From Gudongella sp964575895 (lineage in GTDB: Bacteria; Bacillota; Clostridia; Tissierellales; Tissierellaceae), in NCBI GenBank assembly GCA_964575895.1, contig CAZNTE010000012.1, positions 1-64,000 of the forward strand: a DNA stretch of 64,000 nucleotides. The letters run 5' to 3'. Under the pieces are notes generated by a model, which was not told where the DNA came from, ran no database searches, and worked only from the letters and a program-made list of their open reading frames with translations. This document shows positions 16,484 to 22,354 of the stretch, piece by piece. Position numbers and translations under genes: made by a program. The stretch's first letter is position 1; each line of letters opens with the position of its first letter.

Positions 16484-16489
16484 TTTCCC
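16424..16489 (-). promoter_or_regulatory. Candidate programmed -1 ribosomal frameshift site
   Basis: Minus-strand order: heptamer G_GGA_AAG (16489-16483) in the reading frame of the reductase, zero-frame stop TAG (16482-16480), and a 6-nt spacer. A stem follows: 5' arm CCCCGGCAGGA (16476-16466) pairs with 16435-16424 through 11 bp with one bulged T. The 30-nt loop contains a further 5-bp hairpin (16457-16453 with 16447-16443). The heptamer is identical to the phage lambda G/GT shift site (established). A shift yields ...VGK-VVTPAGD... and joins all domains into 827 residues. The Pro-Gly codons CCG GGG inside the stem are GC-rich for this AT-rich genome. Confidence 0.6.
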
Positions 16490-18216
16490 ACATTTACATT
16501 GGTTACTCCAGTATCTGAAAATGCCTTTGGTTCTGTATGTGCTACTATGTCTGTTTGCTTATACATAACTTTATAGGTTGTGTAACCACCAGCTAAGTTC
16601 ATAGATTTGAATCCATTTTCCTTTAGAATTCTATCCGCTAAATAACCTCTTAGACCAATTGCACAGTATGGTATATAAATTTTTTCCTTATCCAATTCAT
16701 CTAATTTACTTCTTAGAGTTTCTAGTGGTATGTGAATAGAATTCTCAATAAATCCAATTTCCCTTTCAATGTCTTCTCTTATATCAAGCAATTGATATTT
16801 AGAGTAATCTATATCCGCTAACTCTCTCCACAGTATTTGATCTGTCATTCCTTTCATCAAGTTGTCTGCAACGAATCCCACCATGTTAACAGGATCTTTT
16901 GCAGATGAATATGGTGGTGCATATGCTAGCTCTAAGTCTATTAGATCTTCTATTTTACCATTGAATCTTATGGCAGTTGCGATTACATCAATTCTCTTAT
17001 CAACTCCATCATAACCAACAATTTGTGAGCCAAGGACCTTGCCATCATTATCAAATATTAGTTTTATGGTCATTGGTAATGCTCCTGGATAATATCCTGC
17101 ATGGGAGTTAACATGTATCAATGCAATATTATAGTCTTTCTTGTACTCTTTCCCAAGTCTGTTAAGAGTTTTCTCGTTTACACCTGTACTGGCAACTGCT
17201 AGATCAAATATCTTTGCAATACTAGTTCCTTGAGTCCCCTTGTATTCTTCCTTGTTTTTCCCTAATATATTATTGGCTACAATTCTACCCTGCTTATTGG
17301 CTGGTCCAGCTAAAGGAACCATAGTCTGTACCTTGTTAACGTAATCCTCAACTTCTATTACATCTCCAATAGCGTAAATATACTCATCAGATGTCTTTAG
17401 ATACTTATCAACAACAACCCCACCTCTCTGATTTTGAGTAAGACCTGATTCTTTAGCTAATTCACCATTGGGCCTTATTCCAATAGAAAGTATTATCATT
17501 TCAGCAGAAACTGTGTTTCCTGATTGCAGGGTAATTGTTGTTACTCCATTAGTGTATTCAAATTTACTTACCCCGTCTTTTAGAAGTAATTTTACTCCCT
17601 TAGATTTTAAATGCTCATGAACTATTTGTGCCATTTCGAAATCAATAGGTGCCATAACTTGATCTAACATTTCAACCACAGAAACATCCAGTCCTTGATC
17701 ATGAAGGTTTTCTGCCATTTCAAGACCAATAAATCCTCCTCCAACTACAATGGCTCTTTTTGGTTTTCTAGTATCTATATATGATTTTATTGTATCAGTA
17801 TCAGGTATATTCCATAGACTGAAGATATTTGGAGCATCTATCCCTGGTATTGGTGGTTTAAGTGGCGTTGAACCCGTTGAAAGAATTAAGTAATCGTAAC
17901 TTTCAATATAGTTTTCTCCAGTTGCTATATTTTTTACTACTACATTCTTGTCTTCCCTATTAATCTTTATTACTTCTGATTGAGTTCTTACATCTACATT
18001 AAACTTCTCCATAATATATTCTGGGGTACTAACTAAAAGTGCATCTCTCTCTTCAATTGTTCCACCAATATAGTAAGGTAACCCACAGTTTGCAAATGAA
18101 ATATACTCCCCTCTTTCAAACAATACGATCTCTGCATGCTCATCTACTCTTCTAAGTCTTGCAAGAGCAGTTGCTCCCCCTGCTACTCCACCAACTATCA
18201 CTACTTTTTTAGACAA
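16480..18216 (-). CDS. CoA-disulfide/persulfide reductase with C-terminal rhodanese domain
   Basis: FAD-dependent pyridine-nucleotide-disulfide oxidoreductase of 578 residues in the zero frame. FAD site GGVAGGATALAR is near residue 9 and the single redox Cys44 is in SFANCGLPYY, as in CoA-disulfide reductases. The NAD(P)H site VVGGGFIGLEMAE is near residue 157 and the dimerisation domain runs to about 450. A rhodanese domain with the active Cys518 (IPYCAIGLRGYLA) ends the zero frame. Such enzymes reduce CoA persulfides or disulfides with NADH. The frame ends in a short linker at a slippery heptamer, and the TusA-DsrE half continues in the -1 frame. It is transcribed with the ArsR gene 3 nt upstream. 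Confidence 0.88.
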   Translation of the reverse strand: MSKKVVIVGGVAGGATALARLRRVDEHAEIVLFERGEYISFANCGLPYYIGGTIEERDALLVSTPEYIMEKFNVDVRTQSEVIKINREDKNVVVKNIATGENYIESYDYLILSTGSTPLKPPIPGIDAPNIFSLWNIPDTDTIKSYIDTRKPKRAIVVGGGFIGLEMAENLHDQGLDVSVVEMLDQVMAPIDFEMAQIVHEHLKSKGVKLLLKDGVSKFEYTNGVTTITLQSGNTVSAEMIILSIGIRPNGELAKESGLTQNQRGGVVVDKYLKTSDEYIYAIGDVIEVEDYVNKVQTMVPLAGPANKQGRIVANNILGKNKEEYKGTQGTSIAKIFDLAVASTGVNEKTLNRLGKEYKKDYNIALIHVNSHAGYYPGALPMTIKLIFDNDGKVLGSQIVGYDGVDKRIDVIATAIRFNGKIEDLIDLELAYAPPYSSAKDPVNMVGFVADNLMKGMTDQILWRELADIDYSKYQLLDIREDIEREIGFIENSIHIPLETLRSKLDELDKEKIYIPYCAIGLRGYLADRILKENGFKSMNLAGGYTTYKVMYKQTDIVAHTEPKAFSDTGVTNVNVGK

Positions 18217-18219
18217 TTT

Positions 18220-18510
18220 TTACTCCTCCTCATTATTAAATAATAATTTTATGAGATTAATAACCTCATTATTCTTAACTGAATAGAAAACTTCTGTTCC
18301 TCTTCTCTCATCTGATATTATTCCAACTAACCTAAGCTTACTTAGATGTTGAGATAAGGTAGATTGAGGAATATTTAAACAATCCTGTATATATGATACA
18401 TTGTTCTCCCCATCTCTGATTAAACCTCTTAATATACACAATCGTATGGGATGTGCCATAATTTTCAACAAATTTGCCTTTGACTCTAAGATAGTTTTAT
18501 CGAAATCCAT
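18220..18510 (-). CDS. ArsR-family transcriptional repressor (YgaV/BigR-like)
   Basis: A 96-residue winged-helix protein: MAHPIRLCILRGL helix, then the recognition helix in NIPQSTLSQHLSKLR (about residues 46-60) and a wing ending in GTEVFYSV. It has two cysteines, Cys25 and Cys44, which could sense persulfide or redox state. They are not at the positions known for SqrR/BigR, so mechanism is open. It is the first gene of the unit with the CoA-disulfide reductase, behind a near-consensus promoter overlapped by a 9-bp-arm dyad. This strongly suggests autorepression and sulfur- or redox-responsive control of the reductase. Confidence 0.85.
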   Translation of the reverse strand: MDFDKTILESKANLLKIMAHPIRLCILRGLIRDGENNVSYIQDCLNIPQSTLSQHLSKLRLVGIISDERRGTEVFYSVKNNEVINLIKLLFNNEEE

Positions 18511-18523
18511 TTAATTCCTCCTT

Positions 18524-18570
18524 AAATATCCTTATATTTAGATATTAGGATATTTGGATGTTAAAGTCAA
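18524..18570 (-). promoter_or_regulatory. arsR-reductase promoter overlapped by an operator dyad
   Basis: Read leftward: -35 TTGACT (18565-18570), 17-bp spacer, -10 TAATAT (18542-18547). A perfect inverted repeat with 9-bp arms AAATATCCT/AGGATATTT (18524-18532 and 18547-18555) overlaps the -10 and transcription start. This is the position expected for repression by the ArsR protein encoded directly downstream. Confidence 0.7.
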
Positions 18571-18573
18571 CAT

Positions 18574-18599
18574 TAATTTGATTATTTTTTATCAAATTA
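18574..18599. repeat. Upstream dyad TAATTTGAT-N8-ATCAAATTA
   Basis: A perfect 9-bp inverted repeat with an 8-bp spacer lies a few bases upstream of the arsR -35 box and downstream of the ferritin terminator. Its half-sites contain TTGAT/ATCAA as in Fnr-type sites, but the spacing is 8 instead of 4, so the binding protein is unknown. It may instead be a chance AT-rich dyad. Confidence 0.3.
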
Positions 18600-18604
18600 C
18601 AAAA

Positions 18605-18643
18605 AATAAAAAAACCTTAAGGAATTTTAATCCCTAAGGTTTT
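18605..18643 (-). terminator. Ferritin gene terminator
   Basis: The stem AAAACCTTA/TAAGGTTTT (18635-18643 with 18611-18619 on the plus strand) is followed on the minus strand by a long T-rich run. It lies 6 nt after the ferritin stop. Confidence 0.85.
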
Positions 18644-18649
18644 GTCTTT

Positions 18650-19132
18650 TTATCTACCTGCTAGCTCTCTATCCACCATCATCAGTCCATGGAATTGATC
18701 TTTAACTCCCTCAAGTTTGAAGATGATATCCTTCATGCTATTCTCTTCTTCTAATTGCTCCTCTACAAACCATTGCAAGAATTGAACAGTTGGATAGCTA
18801 TTTTCTTCTTTAGCCATGTCTAGAAGGTCATAGATTCTCTTAGTAACAAGCTTTTCATGATGTAGAGCTGTTTCAAATACCTCTAAGAATGATGAATAAT
18901 CATTCTTTGGCTCAGGAATAGCTTGTGCAGTCACTTTTCCATCCATATCATTGATAAATTCATAGAACTTCATAGCATGTGAGTATTCTTCCTTTGCTTG
19001 CTCAACTAGAAAATGGGACATCCCTCTCATATTTTCCGATTCACAATAAGCTGCCATGGCTAAGTAATAATACCCTGATAACATTTCAAAATTAAATTGG
19101 TCATTTAATGCGTTTAGTAACTTTTGGCTCAT
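18650..19132 (-). CDS. ftnA: Ferritin (FtnA type)
   Basis: Iron-storage protein of 160 residues, within the usual range of non-haem bacterial ferritins. Diiron ligands are visible in NFEMLSGYYYLAMAAYCE (first helix) and EQAKEEYSHAMKFYEFI (second helix), with VEEQLEEENS in the third-fourth helix region. It oxidises Fe(II) and stores Fe(III) in a 24-mer (family knowledge). It has its own terminator and an upstream Fur/PerR-like 7-1-7 dyad at 19217-19235. Its start follows a GGAGGAA site. Together with rubrerythrin nearby it forms an iron/oxidative-stress group. Confidence 0.93.
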   Translation of the reverse strand: MSQKLLNALNDQFNFEMLSGYYYLAMAAYCESENMRGMSHFLVEQAKEEYSHAMKFYEFINDMDGKVTAQAIPEPKNDYSSFLEVFETALHHEKLVTKRIYDLLDMAKEENSYPTVQFLQWFVEEQLEEENSMKDIIFKLEGVKDQFHGLMMVDRELAGR

Positions 19133-19216
19133 TTTTATATTCCTCCTGATTTTTATTATTTAGTCCTTATAATTATTTACCCACTAAATACTTATATAAT
19201 CACCTAAAACAAATAT

Positions 19217-19235
19217 AATTGTAATGATTACAATT
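19217..19235. promoter_or_regulatory. Fur/PerR-family-like operator upstream of ferritin
   Basis: The sequence AATTGTAATGATTACAATT is a perfect 9-1-9 dyad containing the core TTGTAAT-N-ATTACAA. This is the 7-1-7 layout of PerR/Fur-family boxes and differs from the PerR consensus TTATAAT-N-ATTATAA at one symmetric position. It lies about 85 bp upstream of the ferritin start and touches the stop codon of the preceding small ORF. Confidence 0.55.
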
Positions 19236-19519
19236 TATAATTTAGGATCATATATTCCATATACACTATATATTGATATATTATTTTCAGACAATAATCT
19301 TATTATTATTGGAATTGATTGCACTAATATATTTATCTCTATCCCATCATACTTATAGATAATATCATTACTATCAACCAATCTTGATGATTTAAGTACA
19401 CTTTGTAACCTTTCTTCAATCTTAGGTAATTGAATTCCTCCTATTTGTAAAAACAATCTTTGTTTTTTGCTTGAATAATCTTTTGGATTAATCTTGTTTA
19501 CCAACAATATGTCATTCAT
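19235..19519 (-). CDS. Small protein of unknown function (94 residues)
   Basis: Not recognised with confidence. It is a 94-residue soluble protein with mixed charged and hydrophobic character and no Cys or membrane segment. It starts at an ATG behind AGAGGGAA. The pattern of its second half (ending in SENNISIYSVYGIYDPKL) resembles the C-terminal tail domain of ABC-2-type transporter ATPases, truncated just before the usual Leu-Glu-Asp-Phe ending. It may therefore be a remnant or a stand-alone version of that domain (inference). It lies directly upstream of ferritin and divergent from the Crp-family gene. Confidence 0.5.
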   Translation of the reverse strand: MNDILLVNKINPKDYSSKKQRLFLQIGGIQLPKIEERLQSVLKSSRLVDSNDIIYKYDGIEINILVQSIPIIIRLLSENNISIYSVYGIYDPKL

Positions 19520-19642
19520 CTTATTCCCTCTTTCACTAATATATATTAGACATAATACCCTATAAGAATGAAATATAACTGTAAGATAATAATCTTTTAT
19601 TTTGGGTATATAATTTCTGTTGTTAAATGTGAGGTGATAAAT

Positions 19643-20320
19643 ATGAAAGATTCGATTAAAAGTCTTAAGACTTGCGTCCTTTTCAAAAATGTTGAGGATA
19701 AAGATATAATAAATCTATTAGAAGATATTACTTATATTGTTAAGAAATATGAACAAGGAAATGTTATTGCTCTTGAAGGAGACCCATGTAATAGTATTTC
19801 TGTCATTCTAGAAGGAAATATTGAGATCCATAAACCTTTTCCTTCAGGAAAAGTAGTGACTATTAATCACTTTGAAGCTGGGGATATCTTCGCAGAGTCT
19901 CTCGTTTTTTCTAAGAAGAGGAGTTATCCTGCTAATGTTATTTCAACAACTAATAGTACAATACTCTTTATCCAAAGAGATCAACTAGTTAATTTAATGA
20001 GTAAGAATCTAAATGTTATGGAAAATTTTGCTGGTGTCTTATCTTCTAGGATTCATATGTTAAATGATAGAATAACAAGTTTATCATTAGAAACTACAAG
20101 AAAGAAAATTGTTAATATAATCCTTTTGGAATATGGAAGGCAAAAATCTCATTATATTACCTTGCCCTATAGTAGAAAAAAGATGGCTGAACTTCTTAAT
20201 ATCCCAAGACCCTCTCTTTCAAGGGAATTAATAAAGATGAAAGATGATGGACTGATAGACTTTTACAAGAATAGGATCAAAATATTAGATTTAAAGGAAC
20301 TGGAAAGATTGTTGTTATAA
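19643..20320 (+). CDS. Crp/Fnr-family transcriptional regulator
   Basis: Regulator of 225 residues with an N-terminal cyclic-nucleotide-binding-like beta barrel (about residues 15-125, with GDIFAESLVF) and a C-terminal winged helix. The recognition helix is in RKKMAELLNIPRPSLSREL (about residues 177-195). There is no N-terminal Cys cluster for an Fe-S site, only Cys11 and Cys49, so it is not a classical Fnr. The start is placed at the ATG at 19643, behind GAGGTGAT; the frame is open to 19568 but without a site. It is followed by the yedE-tusA-DUF3343 genes in the same direction, which it may control. Confidence 0.88.
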   Translation: MKDSIKSLKTCVLFKNVEDKDIINLLEDITYIVKKYEQGNVIALEGDPCNSISVILEGNIEIHKPFPSGKVVTINHFEAGDIFAESLVFSKKRSYPANVISTTNSTILFIQRDQLVNLMSKNLNVMENFAGVLSSRIHMLNDRITSLSLETTRKKIVNIILLEYGRQKSHYITLPYSRKKMAELLNIPRPSLSRELIKMKDDGLIDFYKNRIKILDLKELERLLL

Positions 20321-20336
20321 GTTATTTTTATAACAA
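20312..20336. promoter_or_regulatory. Perfect 9-7-9 dyad at the end of the Crp-family gene
   Basis: TTGTTATAA (20312-20320) and TTATAACAA (20328-20336) form a perfect inverted repeat overlapping the stop codon. It could be an operator upstream of yedE or a weak hairpin. The half-site spacing is wider than for known Crp/Fnr sites and there is no clear T-run. Confidence 0.35.
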
Positions 20337-20365
20337 ACATATGCTTATAAATTATTCCAATTTAA

Positions 20366-20432
20366 TAAAAATCCTCCCTACTGATATACTGATATTATCG
20401 CATTTAATATATTTATTAAGGGAGGATTTTTA
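20366..20432 (+). promoter_or_regulatory. Inverted repeat burying the yedE ribosome-binding site
   Basis: A 14-bp perfect inverted repeat, TAAAAATCCTCCCT (20366-20379) with 20419-20432, includes the whole AGGGAGG ribosome-binding site and the first base of the yedE ATG. The loop is 39 nt. If transcription starts upstream (a TATGCT candidate -10 is at 20340-20345), the leader would fold and block translation unless opened by a signal. Confidence 0.5.
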
Positions 20433-21505
20433 TGAATAGTAAACTTAAGATGTTTATATCTGGAGGTGTAATAGGCCTAATTGGAGTGATACTTTTAATC
20501 CTTGGGAATCCAGGAAACATGGGCCTTTGCATCGCATGTTTCTGGAGAGATATCACTGGTGCATTGGGATTACATAGGGCTGGAGTAGTACAGTACATAA
20601 GACCAGAAATTATTGGTATTATTTTTGGTTCATCTATCATGGCATACATAGGTGGCGATTTCAAATCAAAAGGAGGATCTTCTCCACTAGTCAGATTTGT
20701 TTTAGGATTCTTCTTAATGATAGGTGCATTAGTATTCTTAGGTTGTCCATTGAGAATGATATTTAGATTAGCCAATGGAGACTTGAATGCACTAATTGGA
20801 TTGTTTGGATACATAGGCGGAATTTTAGTAGGAATTCAGTTCTTAAAGAAAGGTTACAGTTTAGGCAAAAGTATCGATCAACTTAAAGTAGCAAAATACA
20901 TCATGCCTTTATTCGCTCTAATATTACTTATATTCTTAGTTATTAGACCAGCCTTTATACTATTTAGTACAGAAGGTCCTGGATCCATGGCAGCTCCTAT
21001 TCTAGCAGCATTGGCAGGTGGATTGATAACTGGAGCTCTCCTTCAAAGAACCAGAATTTGTACTGCAGGAGGATTTAGAGATTTAATGTTGATTAAAGAT
21101 ACACATTTTCTATTTGGATTACTTGGTATTTTTGTATTTGCATTGGCAGGTAATCTTATACTTAACTTTGATAATTTTAATCTTAGTTTTGCAAATCAAC
21201 CAATAGCTCACACTAGTCATCTATGGAACTTCTTAGGCATGGCATTAGTTGGACTATGTTCATCCCTACTTGGTGGATGCCCAATTAGGCAAACTGTCCT
21301 TGCAAGTCAAGGGGATACAGATGCAGGAATTACAGTTCTAGGTTTGATAATGGGTGCTGCATTTTCCCACAACTTTGGTTTGGCTTCAAGTGGTGCTGGA
21401 CCAACATCAAATGGTCAAATTGCAGTTATCATTGGATTAGTAGTTGTTTTAGTTATTGGCTATACCGTAACTAATAATTCTCGATTAAATGTAAATAGGA
21501 GGTAA
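20432..21505 (+). CDS. yedE: YeeE/YedE-family membrane transporter (selenium-associated YedE type)
   Basis: Integral membrane protein of 357 residues with about ten hydrophobic segments. It has family cysteines in LCIACFWRD (near residue 33), LGCPLRM (near residue 107) and GGCPIRQ (near residue 285), which in the YeeE fold line a thiosulfate/sulfur-compound path. The N-terminal CIACFWRDITGALGLHR pattern and the following tusA and DUF3343 genes match the YedE subgroup tied to selenium metabolism (established association; substrate unproven). It is preceded by a Crp-family gene and by an inverted repeat covering its ribosome-binding site. Confidence 0.82.
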   Translation: MNSKLKMFISGGVIGLIGVILLILGNPGNMGLCIACFWRDITGALGLHRAGVVQYIRPEIIGIIFGSSIMAYIGGDFKSKGGSSPLVRFVLGFFLMIGALVFLGCPLRMIFRLANGDLNALIGLFGYIGGILVGIQFLKKGYSLGKSIDQLKVAKYIMPLFALILLIFLVIRPAFILFSTEGPGSMAAPILAALAGGLITGALLQRTRICTAGGFRDLMLIKDTHFLFGLLGIFVFALAGNLILNFDNFNLSFANQPIAHTSHLWNFLGMALVGLCSSLLGGCPIRQTVLASQGDTDAGITVLGLIMGAAFSHNFGLASSGAGPTSNGQIAVIIGLVVVLVIGYTVTNNSRLNVNRR

Positions 21506-21510
21506 TAAAT

Positions 21511-21723
21511 ATGACCTTAAAATTGGATGCAAGGGGATTATCTTGTCCTGAACCTGTTATAATAACTAAAAAAGTTATTGAAAAAGATAAAGTTGATATG
21601 TTTACCATTATTGTAGATGCTCATGTTGCTGTTGAAAATATAAGTAGATTTGTGAAGTCAAAAGGATATAATATAAGTATAAGTGAGTTAGAAGGAGAGT
21701 ATTCATTAGAAATCTCTAAGTAA
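21511..21723 (+). CDS. TusA-family sulfur (or selenium) carrier protein
   Basis: A 70-residue protein of the TusA/SirA/YedF fold with the carrier motif ARGLSCPEPV, whose CPxP cysteine holds the persulfide or selenide. It starts 5 nt after yedE behind a TAGGAGG site, so transport and carrier are made together. Adjacent YedE and DUF3343 suggest a YedF-like role in selenium or sulfur handling. A general tRNA-thiolation TusA role is less likely in this setting. Confidence 0.85.
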   Translation: MTLKLDARGLSCPEPVIITKKVIEKDKVDMFTIIVDAHVAVENISRFVKSKGYNISISELEGEYSLEISK

Positions 21724-21735
21724 GGAGTATATAAG

Positions 21736-22002
21736 ATGGAAACATATTGTGTAGTAACCTTTGAGTCAACACAGCATTCTTTGATGTTTGAAAAGCTGCT
21801 AAAGGATAATCGTCTAGGAGTTAAACTTATGCCAGTTCCCAGACAACTAAGTTCAAGTTGTGGTACAGCTGCCTATGTTAGTTGTGATGAAAAGGATAAG
21901 ATTTTGGGATTAACAAAAGATAATAATATCCCAATATCAGAATTTCATATTTTGGAAGTATCCAAAAGCGGATCAATATTTTCAAAACTCATAAAAAAAT
22001 AG
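21736..22002 (+). CDS. DUF3343 putative Se/S-carrier-like protein
   Basis: An 88-residue protein of the DUF3343 family: a CVVTFESTQHSLMFEKLL N terminus, then PVPRQLSSSCGTAAYV, where the Cys in SSCG is the conserved residue. It is commonly found beside YedE/YedF genes. Function is unproven; carrying or reducing sulfur or selenium equivalents has been proposed from context. It is the last gene of the unit, followed by a terminator at 22007-22040. Confidence 0.78.
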   Translation: METYCVVTFESTQHSLMFEKLLKDNRLGVKLMPVPRQLSSSCGTAAYVSCDEKDKILGLTKDNNIPISEFHILEVSKSGSIFSKLIKK

Positions 22003-22006
22003 GTAG

Positions 22007-22040
22007 TAGGTTCATCTTTTTAAAAGATGGACCTATTTTC
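22007..22040 (+). terminator. Terminator of the yedE-tusA-DUF3343 unit
   Basis: A 14-bp stem with one G-U pair (22007-22020 with 22022-22035) ends in TTTT just after the DUF3343 stop. Confidence 0.8.
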
Positions 22041-22107
22041 ACTTATGGTAAGTCCAATATACTATTATTTAGATTATAGTAAGATTATGTTAACAGAAAA
22101 ATAAATG

Positions 22108-22135
22108 TTGACATTTACTCATTTTCGTTTAAAAT
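22108..22135 (+). promoter_or_regulatory. Promoter of the exporter leader
   Basis: A consensus -35 TTGACA (22108-22113) and a -10 TAAAAT (22130-22135) are 16 bp apart. The predicted start is about 27 nt upstream of the leader-peptide ATG. Confidence 0.65.
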
Positions 22136-22152
22136 TAAAAGTGGAGTTAAAG

Positions 22153-22266
22153 AAAGGAGGTCGTGAAGATGTTAATAGTAAGAGAAATAGTTTTTATGAA
22201 AATTTTAAAATATTTTAATCGCGACCTATGTATAATTTAATTTTTTGAATTTATTTTACCATAGGT
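22153..22266 (+). promoter_or_regulatory. Competing-helix region of the exporter attenuator
   Basis: The leader ribosome-binding site segment AGGTCGTG (22158-22165) can pair over 8 bp (one G-U) with CGCGACCT (22220-22227) at the end of the leader ORF. The overlapping segment ACCTATG (22224-22230) can instead pair over 7 bp with CATAGGT (22260-22266), the 5' arm of the first terminator. These are mutually exclusive helices, as needed for ribosome-controlled anti-termination. Confidence 0.6.
22169..22240 (+). CDS. 23-codon leader peptide upstream of the ABC exporter
   Basis: A short ORF starting at ATG 22169 behind a full AAAGGAGG site and reading MLIVREIVFMKILKYFNRDL followed by three more residues. 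It ends 18 nt before the first terminator hairpin. Its length, strong site and place between promoter and tandem terminators mark it as a regulatory leader, comparable in role to BmrB upstream of bmrCD in Bacillus subtilis (established there). The sequence is not related as far as I can tell. Ribosome stalling on it by translation inhibitors would shift the downstream pairing. Confidence 0.65.
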   Translation: MLIVREIVFMKILKYFNRDLCII

Positions 22267-22285
22267 GTATTCCTATGGTTTTTTA
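22258..22285 (+). terminator. First attenuator terminator
   Basis: The 8-bp stem ACCATAGG/CCTATGGT (22258-22265 and 22272-22279) with a 6-nt loop runs directly into a T-tract ending at 22284. It lies between the leader ORF and the exporter genes. Confidence 0.75.
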
Positions 22286-22302
22286 TATCTATAAGCATTT
22301 TT

Positions 22303-22329
22303 AACCATAGGTTATCCTATGGTTTTTTT
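22303..22329 (+). terminator. Second attenuator terminator, near-copy of the first
   Basis: The 9-bp stem AACCATAGG/CCTATGGTT (22303-22311 and 22316-22324) with a TTAT loop is followed by T's to 22329. It lies 25 nt before the exporter ATG. The stem core is identical to that of the first terminator, so the two arms can also cross-pair. Confidence 0.75.
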
Positions 22330-22354
22330 GTCGCAAAAAAAGGAGGGGATACCC

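Noticed and set aside
16329..16568. Rightward frame across the TusA region
   Set aside because: Antisense to strongly conserved TusA and reductase coding sequence, with no ribosome-binding site.
22319..22354. Longer start of the first exporter subunit at 22319
   Set aside because: It would begin inside the second terminator stem and has no ribosome-binding site; the ATG at 22355 follows AGGAGGGG.
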